From NCBI GenBank assembly GCA_963575745.1, contig CAUYUJ010018722.1:64001-128000 (forward strand): a DNA stretch of 64,000 nt, read 5' to 3'. Below the pieces are notes generated by a model, which was not told where the DNA came from, made no database searches, and saw only the letters and a program-made list of their open reading frames with translations. Position 1 is the stretch's first letter. Each line of letters starts with the position of its first letter. The translations under genes and the position numbers were made by a program. Positions 11,694 to 21,720 of this stretch are shown in pieces. Source of the stretch: Prorocentrum cordatum (Eukaryota > Sar > Dinophyceae > Prorocentrales > Prorocentraceae).

Positions 11694-12922
11694 GTGGCAT
11701 CTTGGCTCAATCCCCGAGACGGAAGGCTTCACCTCTGCACAGCGCCCCGGCAGAGATACTGCAGATCGTGGTGGACACAGAGCGACGCTTCGATGGATCG
11801 TCTCGTCCCCGACGTCGGCGGCAGGATCAGGATTCGGAGGACGAAGATGCAGGCCCTGCTCCTCGCCCCCGTCGCCCTGAGCCCCACGCCCCATCGGCAT
11901 CGGCTCGCGGGAGATCGACGCGGCATAGGTGCCAGTACTGAGCAGGTCTCCAATGGAGCCCCAGTTCGGGCACTGCAGCAGGTTTTTCATCACATTCGGA
12001 GAGTGGGGCGGGCCCCGGTGATCTGGCACCACTCGAGAGCCGCGGGACTCAACAAGATATGGGAAGGAGGGGTTCGGGGCTCGGCGCTATATCCATGGGC
12101 ACTGCATGATGGGGGCGGCCTGGTACAAGGCCCAACTGGTCAGGGGCGTCTCGGATATCATTCCCGATCGAGAGCACGGGCACCTCCCTGGACGAAATCG
12201 CGAGGGCGCCTTGGTGTGCCAAGAAGCTTTACTCCTGGAGGCTTAGGGACCTAGGCATTTCCAGTGTGACCTCGATGGAGGACACGTCGAACGCATTTGG
12301 GTGTTCGACGTTCGAGGCCCTGCGCGCAACGGCGATGCAGTCGATAGAGCCTGGGACCCAGAAGATCTTTCATCAGTGTCATGAGCTCAGCAGCTTTACC
12401 GTCGCGGCGTCAGATGGGGAACAGACTCTACGGAATGCCTGTGGGGCTTTTATGGGCGATAGCCCAGCCGCGGTTTTTTTCGCACGGACCTTCAGAAGGC
12501 CAATCCAGAGGTGGCTTGATAAGTTGAGAGCGCACTCCTTGGGTAACCTCCCTCCTCCGTCTCGGGCTTCGACGTATACTGAATGGGTATCTGCTCCTCT
12601 CGCTCCACGGGTCCCTCCTGACAACATGGATGAGTACATTTGGCCTTCTGGAGATATTTGCACGGCCTGGGCGCCGGTGTTGCAGCGCCCTGTGCCTCTG
12701 TCGTGCCGCATATATGCTGACGACACCAGTGAGACGCATGTGGTGGGCTCAGCAGTGAATGCACAGTGTACTTTGGATGCTGCTCATCAGAGGTTACGAG
12801 AGTGTCTGGCCGAAGGCGGATATGAGCACAACGCTGACAAAAGTAGAGTCTCCCCCGTCTTCGCGGGCAAGGGCTCGCTGGGCTTTCGGGGGCGATCTTC
12901 GGAGGCGCCATCCCCGTCCTAG
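11694..12922 (+). pseudogene. LINE-A reverse transcriptase fingers and palm
   Basis: Two frames together give the RT core. The first (11,694-12,254) holds the WHHSRAAGLNKIWEGG segment, which corresponds to the fingers. The second (12,266-12,922) holds the catalytic motifs. Motif A reads MEDTSNAFG with its Asp kept. Motif B reads GAFMGDSPAAVFFA. Motif C is YADD at 12,713-12,724, and motif D reads GGYEHNADKSR. All catalytic Asp codons are present, although frameshifts at about 12,250 and after 12,900 break the protein. The enzyme would have copied its own RNA at the target site. Confidence 0.85.
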
Positions 12923-12924
12923 GA

Positions 12925-13350
12925 AAGGTCCAGTTCGACAGCGTTTCCCTGGGCATCGCCGCGTCCGTCAACGGAGGGGTTCAGGAAGAGCTTCGGCGTC
13001 GAGTGCTAGCATGTCGGCGGGGTTGCTACACCATGGGGCGCTTTGGGACTCGGAACCGGGTCTGGCGGTTTACTTGCGCGGTGTTCGGGGCCGTGGTCCA
13101 GGGGGCCATCTTCTCGGGACTTACCACTCTGGTCTTGACCCCCACGCAAGAACGGAAACTGGATAAGGTCCTGGCTGGGCTGGGGCGGAAACTCCTGGGC
13201 GGCGACGTTTGTCGGAGGACAGAAACGCTCGACGATGGCGGCAACCCTGCTCTCGACGGCGACGGACGGCCTGTTCTGAAGCATCGTGCGCGCACCGGCG
13301 AGATTGCGTTGCGAAGGCTCGGGGTCGCGCCTTGTGTCGGGGGAGCGTAA
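12925..13350 (+). pseudogene. LINE-A post-RT (thumb-like) region
   Basis: In a third frame the protein continues with FDSVSLGIAASVNGG, then a helical stretch RRGCYTMGRFGTRNRVWRF, then GLTTLVLTPTQERKLDKVL and GLGRKLLGGD. This pattern (Phe-rich helix, Leu/Ser strand, then R-K-L-x-G-G) follows the RT palm in dinoflagellate LINEs and ends where the zinc-finger section begins. A frame change separates it from both neighbours. Confidence 0.75.
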
Positions 13351-13429
13351 GACCCGGGTTTGCCGGGACTCGGGTTCGCCATCGTTTTTTGACGACCGCG
13401 ATTCGGATTTTGACGAGGAGGAGTTTCGT

Positions 13430-14260
13430 GGGATGTCTGCAGCGGGAGGCCTCGTCAAAATGCAGGCTCGGCCTCGTCATTTTTTTGACGACCTCGTCGG
13501 GGATTTCCGAGTCCCCCGTGCCCGGGTCTTACGTCTCCCCGATTGTGGCGCGGAGTTGCGAGTCAGGCGTCTACGCTCCTATCATCGGTGGATTCGGCAC
13601 CCCTGCCGTCATGCACAGGAGCTCGGCGCTGTATTCGGACAGCTCCCAGTTGTGGCCACGCCAACTCTGCTGCCCAGTGGAACACTGTCGCCCGCCGCGA
13701 ACCCTTATGCCTGGCGTTTCGCTGTGGACTGCATCAGGAGTGAGGAGGAGGACCTTTTGGAGGATTTGCGCGTCTTCGACGCCTCGACTCCCGACCCGCT
13801 CAGCACCAACATCTTTGCGCTTTTTGAGGGCCCTGAAGATCGTGACAGGTTTCTCCGCCTGGGTCCTGGATTACTTAGGGCTGCTGCAGAAACGGTGACA
13901 ATCCCGCCTCCCCCTGGGCTCTATACCTCTGGAGTTGTACCTGTTGGTCCCGAGGTGGCCCCCCCTCCGCCAACTCCGACGACGTGGAAATGCGAGATCA
14001 CGGACTCGACGGGGCAGGTCGGTGGGCGCGAGTTTCGAACGCGCAGGGCCTTGTTGGCTCACCAGCGCTTCTCGATCCAGGGAGGCCGCTCGATCCGATC
14101 GATTGCGCGCACTACCACTCTCACTAACCAGGGCGTGTACTGCCGTCAAACCTTCAGGACCCGTCGCATCGCTCAGGAGCATATTCTGCGTGCTATACTT
14201 AATACTCCATCGGAGATGCCCTCGCCAGTCCGTGTTCCATCGTCCTGTCATTGTGCTTGA
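13430..14260 (+). pseudogene. LINE-A C-terminal region with degenerate zinc fingers
   Basis: The frame runs from RSYHRWIRHPCRHAQELGAV through a GTLSPAANPYAWRF segment to two finger-like motifs. The first is WKCEITDSTGQVGGREF followed by a helix with LLAHQ; its second Cys is missing. The second is GVYCRQTFRTRRIAQEHI; its first Cys has become Gly. C2H2-type fingers at this place are usual for LINE C-termini and are thought to bind the template or target. Both fingers would be unable to hold zinc as written. The stop TGA is at 14,258-14,260. Confidence 0.75.
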
Positions 14261-14880
14261 TGCGTTGGAATGTCCCATGCCATGCATCACGATGGCGTCT
14301 GTCTTTGGAGGTCATAACACGGCTTACTGTTGCTCAGTGGATCGCATTTTTGCCTCATTGGATCTCTTGTCTGAGCATCTAGCCACACTCGCGACTGCAC
14401 CACTATTTCGCGATGCGCAAGCTGAAGGCAACGCATATTGAGGAGGCGGGCGCGCGCTCGCACTCGAACGTGCGCGACGGGCGCGGCAGAGGCAACGAGA
14501 AGCACCGCACTGGGTCCGCAGTTGTTCCCCACGCTCTTGGGGAGAGAGGTGCAGCTCGAAGGCGCAGTCAGGCCCCGCGGCAGGGCGAAGCAGGCTCAGC
14601 TGCAGGCGGCGGCGCAACACCACCAGCAGGCGCCTCCCAGCAGAGCAGCGAGATCGGGAACATATACGGCAGGCTCATGCGATCACGGGCATGGCGGAGA
14701 TGGATGCTGGTGGAAGGTTTCAGGGGGAGCACGACATGCAATGCGGTAGTCCTCGCGGATCGCACCGCGATGAAGGGATGAAGGCTCTCTCGGACTATCG
14801 CGTCAGCATAGGATTCGAGCACCGACGGAACGGATCCTTCAGATGGCCGCGGGCGAGTTCGAAGACAGCCTCTGAGGTCG
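14261..14880. other. Possible 3' flank or second LINE fragment
   Basis: No confident gene. A plus frame at 14,413-14,781 gives Arg/Ala/Gln-rich sequence ending in a Trp/Gly segment. It may be part of the 3' end of LINE-A or of a neighbouring relic, but no catalytic motif is visible. Confidence 0.3.
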
Positions 14881-15560
14881 GGTGGATCAGCGGCAGGGTC
14901 GACGACAGGCCAAGCAACTGCAGCCCCCCCCCCCCCCCCCCCCCGCCCACCACCCCCGCGCCCCGCCCGCCCGCGCGCCGTCCTGGGAGTGGCGGCCCTC
15001 CAGAGGTTAAGGGGGGGGGGGGGGGGGGGGGGAGAGCGTCTCAGGGGCTTGGCCGCAAGGGGGTCGATTGCCGCGGGCGGGTCAGTTGCTGGACCGACGG
15101 GCCAAGCAACTGCAGACCCCCTCCACCGTCCTGGGCGCGGCGGCCCCCAAGGGGTTAAAGGAGGGGGCGTCTCAGGGGCTTGGCCACAATAAGATCGGCG
15201 GCCACGGGTGGATCAGTTGCTGGGTCGACAGGCCAAGCGACTGCATGCCCCCATCCACCGCCTTGGGCGTGGCGGCCCCCAAGGGGTTTAAGGGGGGGGG
15301 GGGGGGGGGGGCGTCTCAGGGGCCTGGCCACGACGAGGTCGAGTGCCACAGGCGGGTCAGTTGCAGGGTCGCCGACTGGCCAAGCAATTGCAGACCCCCT
15401 CCACCGTCCTGGATGCGACGGCCCCCAAGGGGTTAAGGGGGGGGGGCGTCTCAGGGGCATGGCCACAATGAGATCACTTGCCACGGGTGGATCAATGACC
15501 TTACCGTCCTCGATTGCCGCGGGTGGATCAGTAGCCTCGGGTGGATCAGCTACCAGATTT
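14881..15560. repeat. Minisatellite with ~130-190-bp units
   Basis: The word GGCCAAGCAACTGCAG (with small changes) recurs at about 14,908, 15,100, 15,229 and 15,378. Each copy is followed by CACCGTCCTGGGCGnGGCGG, a long C or G tract, GCGTCTCAGGGGC and a GGGTGGATCAG block. Unit length varies mainly because the G tracts vary. On the minus strand the units form one open frame (15,862 to 15,155, 235 codons) with a repeated Asp/Pro/Arg-rich peptide of about 45 residues. I think this is a by-product of unit lengths divisible by three. Confidence 0.85.
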
Positions 15561-15737
15561 TCGGTTTCGAGATCAACGTCCGCTCCCCCCGCCTCGGCGG
15601 CGCGCTCTGAGAGGAAGCTCGACTTCGAGGCTCGGCCTTCCGCTGCCTTGGATCCCATCCTTACTCCTCCTCGTCCTATCCCTCCCCCTGTGCGTCCACA
15701 GTGCAGTTTCAAAGAATTGGTTAGCACGTTTACCACG

Positions 15738-16040
15738 TAGTTTTCTCGTGGCCTCTGAGAGGCCGTTGAGTTGTTTAGTGAAGTTTCCTTGTGGAGATCT
15801 GCGGGGTTGTCTAGTTCCTTCTCGGGCCCGTGCTCTGTGAAGCTACGGCAGGGTGGGGCCACTCGTGCGCCTGAGTTTTCACTCGGCCTCGGCGAGGCCG
15901 TTGAGTTTGAGTTTAGTTCGACAGTTTCCTGAGCTTGTGATGTTTGCGACTCCTTCAGTTTTTAGTTATGGTCCGAGCTCTGTGAAGTTGTGGTCGAGCG
16001 AGGTCCACTCGTGGCTCCCGCTGTGGGGCCATCTTCTATC
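15738..16040. repeat. Tandem duplication, ~140-bp unit
   Basis: The word GAGGCCGTTGAGTT recurs at 15,756 and 15,892, and GCTCTGTGAAG at 15,830 and 15,974. Each copy also ends with a GTCCACTCGTGG-like block. Two diverged copies are present. No gene. Confidence 0.7.
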
Positions 16041-16137
16041 CGCGTCTCGACGCGCACGGTAGGTCGCAACCGCCCGAGATGAGTTCGGATGGTTGATTTG
16101 CGTCGAGTGGCATCGACCTTCGGCCCGTCACCCCGTG

Positions 16138-16252
16138 CCCCTCCTCCTCCTCCTCCTCCTCCTCCTCCTCCTCCTCCTCTTCCTCCTCCTCATCCTCCCC
16201 TTCCTCCTCCTCCTCCCCCTCCTCCTTCCTCCTCCTCCTCCTCCGCCCCATA
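16138..16252. repeat. (CTC)n / CCT tract
   Basis: Perfect CTC triplets from about 16,139 to 16,179, then an imperfect pyrimidine tract to 16,250. Confidence 0.9.
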
Positions 16253-16753
16253 GGGCCATGCGATCAGCGGAGGGTGGCCGTTTGGGACCCGCGAGGGCGC
16301 CGCGGTCAGTGAGGTTTCTGCGGGCCTGCGCCCGCCCCGGGCTGGCCACGGGTCGTCGTGCGAGAGGGCGGTGTCTCCTCGGGGCCCGCTGGGAGGGACG
16401 AGGGCGCGTCGCGCCCAGCTCTGCACGCCTTCAATCAAGTGCAGCACAAAACGCTCCGACCCTGGTTTACGAGGCGCTGTGCTCTGAACTCCTGTGGGCC
16501 GACAGGGTGAACCCTGCGTGATGCGCCGCGTCCTGGCGGCTCTAGGCTTTGGTGGTTCCCGGGGGGTTTACCCGCCGCGCACTTGTAATCCAGGGTAGGG
16601 TCGTTGTTTCATCCCTCAATTCAAGAATAAGACATTGCCGCGCAACTCCTTTGGAATTCGGCGGCCATGCGGGGGGGCATGGCGGCTCCAAAGGATGGTC
16701 CTCGGTGACCTTGGGCCCGAACACGCTGCCCGCAGGCGCCCAGTCAGTGAAGG
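16253..16753. other. No gene recognised
   Basis: GC-rich unique-looking DNA between the CTC tract and the inverted-repeat element. No motif or repeat seen. Confidence 0.45.
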
Positions 16754-16916
16754 GGCGGATAGACCTCCTGCCATGACACGTCGATTCGCGAATTGGCCGT
16801 TTCGGCTCGCGAGAGGGCGTCGCGGCCGTCATTTTTGCGGGTCCAGGTCCGTCGGCTTCGGTCCCAGGCCAGTGTCACTAAAGGGTGGTTCACTAGAGGG
16901 AGGTTTGTCCACCGCC
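16754..16916. mobile_element. ~160-bp inverted-repeat element, copy 1
   Basis: Begins GGCGGATAGACCTCC and ends GGAGG-like sequence with GTTTGTCCACCGCC, so the ends form an imperfect terminal inverted repeat of 15-18 bp. Between them lie the conserved words GAGAGGGCGTCG and TTTTTGCGGGTCCAG. Two more copies lie at 52,383-52,546 and 54,548-54,705, similar along their whole length. There is no coding capacity, so it fits a MITE. Confidence 0.85.
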
Positions 16917-16999
16917 GAACGTGGGCGGGGGGGGGGGGGGCGACGCTGGCGCGCCCCGGGGCGACGAGGGGCCGACTACTGTGAGGAGTCGGGCAGGGG

Positions 17000-17640
17000 G
17001 AGGGGCCGTGGATCCAAGGCGGCGGCGAAGAAGGCGGACGCGTGTCGGAGGAGACGGAGGCAGGAGTGGGGACGAGGATGATGAAGGAAGCTGGGAGAAA
17101 GGAACTGGACCGAGATGCTGGTGAGGATCAGGTAGTTGTTCTTGTTGATTGGCTGAGCGGCGCACGACCTGCTCACCAACCTAGTCACTCTACGAGTGGT
17201 TCGGGGCGGTCGCAGGTCGCGCGAGAGCACCGCGCGCCTGTGGGCGGCAAAAGAAGCGGCCACGCCCGCCGTGGAAGACGATGCATCCCGGGGCGCCAGG
17301 TTAGCGTCGCGGTCGAGAAGCCCAACGGCAAGTCCTAAGCCGAGCCATTCGTGCACCACGATTGCGGCGCAGGGATAGAGTGCGCGCCACAACGACGTCG
17401 AGCGCGGAGCCCTCAAGGCAAGAGAGCTTTTCCCCTAGCCTGGGAGAGAACACGCAGACTGAGATCTGGAGCTGGGCCACGAGAAGAAGGGGGCGTGGGC
17501 GGGGCGGCGCCAGGTGAGATTGCAGCAATCCGAGATGCCGCGAACGCTCTTCACGAGGCCATGCAGTTAAGTCGCCACCCCGAGGCTGGCGTCTAAGCAC
17601 GCGGCACGCGGGCCAGGGCGCTGTCGTCGTCGTCGTCTAT
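17000..17640 (+). other. Unassigned coding-like stretch
   Basis: A plus frame from about 17,351 to 17,596 ends with helix-forming sequence (GEIAAIRDAANALHEAMQ). An adjacent frame at 17,196-17,378 is Arg/Ser-rich. This resembles the coiled-coil ORF1 region of LINEs in composition only. No zinc finger is visible. It could be the 5' part of a lost retroelement that continued through 19,300. Confidence 0.3.
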
Positions 17641-17649
17641 TTTACCTCG

Positions 17650-18492
17650 CAGGAGAAACTAACGCACATCGGGTTTCACCGCCGCCCATTCTTCGTCGGC
17701 TCCCACGGCGTCTTCTCTCGCCCATGCACGCTCCTGGACATGCTTCCTCCGCCGCGGCTTCAGGATCAGTTGACCGACCTGCTGGGCCCCTCGCAGGCGC
17801 ACTCGGAGATGCGGGTGCCCTGGCAGGCGGCGCGAGTTTGGCCGACGTACCTGGCGCGAAGCAAATTTGCGCAGATGGAGGAGCCGATGCTTTTTATTGG
17901 ATGACGAGGAGACGAATGATCGAGAATTGGGGCCCTTCGGTGCCCATGTTACCCAGCGTATGCTCGCGCCCGCTGCCGTCCCTGAAGGACTGGAGCCATG
18001 GGGGGTTCGCCTCTCTCGCGCTCTCACTGCGGATTTTCGTTCCGTCATGGCCTATTCGGTTGCACCGCATGAGAAGAAAGTGGACAGCTGCATCGCGAGA
18101 GCTAAAAACGGTGAAGGTTGTCGTGGACATGCGTAAGGAGTTCGGCGAGCTCAAGGGCCGCGCCGGGGTTTCTGGAAAAGGGTGGAGCAGGAAGCGGCGC
18201 GGGATCAGCTACAGCTGGCCGCGCTGGTGAGGGGCCTGCCGCTCGCAGTGGAGGGCGCAGCGTCGACGGGTCTTCCGTCGGCGTCTTCCACGTCCCTATC
18301 AACAAGAGACAGACTTTGTGCGTTGGTGGCTTTGAATGCACTGAGGGCGTGGAGCTCTTTAGCGATGTGACAAACGCGTTGCAGGAACGCCATGTTCTTG
18401 GAGATCGCAAAGTCCCCGGCGCCGCAAGCTGCGCAGACGCAGTGAACCTCGAGCTCGAGAGTTCTGAGCGGATGTGGGACTGCCTTGTCTAA
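17650..18492 (+). pseudogene. Broken open frame, unknown protein
   Basis: From about 17,650 the plus strand reads a sensible protein (LTHIGFHRRPFF near the start, a Leu-rich middle, then RVWPTYLARSKFAQMEEPM) until a stop near 17,905. Coding-like sequence resumes at 18,118-18,492 with VPINKRQTLCVGGFECTEG and ends at a TAA. The mix of residues is balanced, unlike the repeat-derived frames nearby. I do not recognise the family. Several in-frame stops lie between the two parts. Confidence 0.35.
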
Positions 18493-18501
18493 AGGAAAGG
18501 C

Positions 18502-19301
18502 ATGATTTTTTCGACGGCGTTGGACAAGAGTGGTCGCGCCCCTTGCCGCGTCAGGCCCGACCGACGCTTACTGCGGCACGCCATCGGTGAGTTCCCTGAG
18601 GAGTTGTCTTGCCCGAACCGAGCCTCGCGCGCGAAGGACTTGCCCGGGGGCGCCGCGCATCGGATGTGGCCCCAGTGGTGCGAGGGCCACCTGGGCATGA
18701 TGGCGGGCGCAGCTATGGATTTGGGCGCAGTGATCCTCCCCCACAAGTTTCTTCCTGCTGATGTGATGCAGCGGAATCTTTTCAAGGTGCTCATGAGGAA
18801 CTTTCCGACCTGCAGCCTCGAGGTGGCACCGGGCGCTCAAAGACGGCTCAGCGCCGCCGGAATCACGCTTGACTTGCGGCAGCACATGAACGCCATCAAT
18901 GACCCGCCCCGACGGGGCGCTCTGTGACTAGGCCCAGAGACTCGGAGGATGCCAACCAGCGGCGACGCCGTGATCTTGTTCTGGAACACGCGGTGCGTTC
19001 CGCGCAACAGTGCTGCGCGAGGGCTGGGTCATATGACATCAGAGTTCTATTAGGACGTCACGCGCATGCAAGAATTCACCGATGTGTTTTTTTGGGAAAC
19101 GGAAGAGATTTCGCGCCATCTTGTCAGGCTGGGGCCCTTTGCCATGGAGCGGAAAAGGAGCCGGCGAGTGTTGTGTCACTTAAGGCCTGCATCTTGACCG
19201 ACCCCGCGCGAGAGGGGGATGGCGTCGCCGCGGGTTTGCTGGCATTTCGTGGCGGTCATATTTGCAGGAAGGAACGCTGTGAGGACTTGAGGGGGGAATA
19301 A
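18502..19301 (+). pseudogene. Broken open frame, unknown protein
   Basis: A 141-codon plus frame (18,502-18,927) with balanced composition contains WPQWCEGHLGMMAGAAMDL and LPADVMQRNLFKVLMRNFP. After its stop, another frame continues with FADVFFWETEEIS-like sequence (FTDVFFWETEEISRHL near 19,077-19,123). It does not match any family I know. The helix-rich, Trp-containing character suggests a real ancestor protein, possibly from a retroelement. Confidence 0.35.
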
Positions 19302-19314
19302 GGTGGTAGACGCG

Positions 19315-19362
19315 GCACAGCATGGCATAGCATAGCAAAGCATGGCATAGCATAGCAAAGCG
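19315..19362. repeat. ~20-bp direct repeat, two copies
   Basis: GCATGGCATAGCATAGCAAA is present twice in tandem, itself built from GCATA/GCAAA words. It sits just downstream of the stop of the preceding broken frame. Confidence 0.8.
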
Positions 19363-19439
19363 AGAAAAGGATAGGCTTTCGTGCGATTATGAATTGAATT
19401 CGTACTTTCGTGGGGAAGTCGAGCCCCGAGCCGAAAATC

Positions 19440-19680
19440 AGAAGAAAAAACAGAAAATCATTTTTTGTTGTTTGTTTATTGTCTCTCTCTCTCTCTCTCT
19501 TGCAATTCTTTCTTCCCGATGCCGAAATTGAGAAAAAAAAAAAGACAAATCAACAAATCCGTCACACATCAAAGAAACAATTGGTTTTTCAAGAAAAAAT
19601 ACGAAACATCCAACCGAAACCTTTTTTTTCCCCCCCCCCAAAAAAACAATGGTTTCTTTGATTACTTACTGAATTTCAAG
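19440..19680. other. AT-rich island with a 16-bp inverted repeat
   Basis: In strong contrast to its GC-rich surroundings, this stretch is rich in A and T, with runs of A, T and a short (CT)n at 19,482-19,500. ATCAAAGAAACAATTG near 19,569 pairs with CAATGGTTTCTTTGAT near 19,648 with one mismatch, about 65 bp apart. No gene. It could be an insertion or an intergenic regulatory stretch. Confidence 0.6.
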
Positions 19681-19989
19681 CGCGCGTGCGTGGCTGCTTT
19701 TAAACAGCGAGACGCCTCTGAGTGGAATCTCTGCGACAGAGCACGACCTGCGAACTCCGCAGTCATTGTGGCCCGAGCGGAGGTGCATTTGCATACAGCG
19801 CTGGTTTGCGATGAGTGCCGTGAAGCGAGCATACGGACGCTGCGTCAAAAAATGGTGAGCATTGAACAGACCACTGTTTGCCATTCTATATTTGTATCGA
19901 GCCTTTAAGAATGCATTGTCTATGGGGTGCTGCAGCGCTGATGACACGTTGACAACAGAAGGCCGTGCCTTATTGAAAAAAAACATGGT

Positions 19990-21215
19990 TTGAAAGAAGC
20001 ACAGGCGTGGGGGGCAGCGTTCTGGCTTAACCTCCCGCAAGACGCACAACAGCTATTTGGAACGACGTTGTCAAAGACATCGCTTACTGGCGACCAGATA
20101 CTTGGGAAGCTAAAGTTCAATCGTTCGCCGGCTTGCTTGAACCCGCCAGATCTGATATTTCAAACAACTGTGCGCCGCGTGAAGACAGCTCCATGGAAAG
20201 AGGCTATCATTCTATCTGTTTTGATGCGGAGATATCTCAATGAGGGCATGCACGTTCTAATGTTTTTCGCTGTGCTGGTTGCTGCCGATGCGCCCATGAC
20301 GGACGAGGAAGCGGAAACGACGACCACGCAATACATATCTACCCACGGCTTTGCCACAGAGCGACAAATTGTTGATATGTTGCAACGTTTGTTAAAGGAT
20401 TATGACCAGAAGTGGGTGGCGAAAGCTCTGCATTTGTGCGTGGTGATCATTGGCTCACATCCTCGGACGGGGTGCCAGGCGCCTCCCGTTGAAGACCCCA
20501 CCAAAGGAGCTGACAAAGCTGTTGTATGGAAACTTGTCGGATTGGCTTGGCCGAGCGGCGTCCATCATGCAAGCGTCTGCCAACATGCCGTTTCGTTGTC
20601 TGGAGTTCCAGGCGTATCAGGTTGAGTTGGATCCTGCGTGGTTCGATGCATGCTGCGGCTATCGACGCGAGGGGGATTTTACTCGGCGCCAGGTAACAGG
20701 GCCAGGCATGCTTCCTCTGGGATTGCGGCTCCCCCCGTGCACTATGTATAAGACGGACGTCGCAGATGCCGTTGAGGGAGAGCGCGTGGAAGATGGAGAT
20801 GATGCGAAGCCGCCGGCCCAACGGTGCAAGAAGGGCACGTCTCAGGAGCAGCGATATGTTGGCACGCTCTGCAGTGTGCTGGCGCAGGATTTCACTGCCG
20901 ATGCCTTTCCAGCGCGATGCGCTGCGTTGTGCAATTGATGCTTGCGGCTGCGCCCAGAAGTCTGGGCTCTCTCCAGGCGCGAAGAAGGGAAAGGCGATCG
21001 CCAATTTGGTAATGGGGTACGATGCTGAGGAATATCGTTGGTGCGAGCTAGATCGCAGTCTCAACTTGCCACAGTTGCGGAAACCAAAGAAAACGAAATT
21101 GCCCGATCACGTACATGATGTGTATGCACAGAGAATCAGAGATATGAGGAAGTGCGTTGCCGCCGTACTTGTTGATGCTGTCGCGGCAGAGTTGCAGGAG
21201 GACGGTGCAAAGTAA
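19990..21215 (+). pseudogene. Broken gene of unknown function in three frames
   Basis: Three consecutive plus frames join into one sensible protein of roughly 400 residues. Frame one (19,990 to about 20,450) holds FGTTLSKTSLTGDQILGKL and a helical Leu-rich part. Frame two (about 20,455-20,935) holds LTKLLYGNLSDWLGRAAS and LDPAWFDACCGYRREGDF. Frame three (about 20,936-21,215) holds CAQKSGLSPGAKKGKAI and ends in TAA. Each change is +1. Base composition is less GC-rich than most of the window and amino-acid use is balanced. I do not recognise the family. Short introns with unusual splice sites are an alternative to frameshifts, since dinoflagellates use non-GT sites, but no clear intron is visible. 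Confidence 0.5.
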
Positions 21216-21563
21216 AAAAACGTCGTCGTCACGGCGTGCATCTTCATCTTCGTCATCGCCACATCATCACAGATCACATCTCCTCTCGCTTCCATGTTCG
21301 TTTCTGCCACCTCCTCCCCCTTCTTCGTTTATGTCATCTCTTCTTGTCGTCTCCGTTCTCGATCATGCACCCTGTTCTTCATGCTTCATGCTCAGCCTCG
21401 CACTATCTCTTTTCTTATGTTTCTTACTCTTACTGTCCCACTCGGTATGTATATCTGCAGTTCTATATACGCACATCTATATATATAGGGGGAGCTCTGA
21501 AACGCGCTCCAGACTTCCGAGGGAAGAACAACTGCCACTTCCACCTCTTCTTTCTTTATTTCC

Positions 21564-21601
<38 letters not shown>

Positions 21602-21720
21602 CTCTCTGCTCTCCAAGTGCTCACTCCCTGCTTCGCCCACTTCCCTTTGCCTTCTCCTCCTCCTCCTCATCGCCATCATCGTCCTCATCTTCCTCCACCT
21701 CCATCAAAAATGCCCAAGTC
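21216..21720. repeat. Pyrimidine-rich stretch with CT/TA microsatellites
   Basis: T- and C-rich DNA follows the stop at 21,215. It includes TATATATA near 21,478 and a composite (CT)n(TA)n(TC)n at 21,567-21,607. It would be the 3' flank of the broken gene. Frames are Ser/Leu/Tyr-rich low complexity. Confidence 0.8.

Larger units (their letters stand above)
10118..14260 (+). mobile_element. LINE-A: degenerate non-LTR retrotransposon
   Basis: Reading 5' to 3' the stretch gives a LINE protein in several frames: endonuclease (EEP fold), a basic linker, reverse transcriptase with YADD, a post-RT region, and a C-terminal part with zinc-finger-like repeats. This order and the wording of the linker are what I know from dinoflagellate LINEs. 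At least four frame changes and several stops interrupt it, so it cannot be autonomous. No poly-A tail or target-site duplication is obvious at either end, so the true limits may be wider. The five pieces are annotated separately. Confidence 0.88.
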
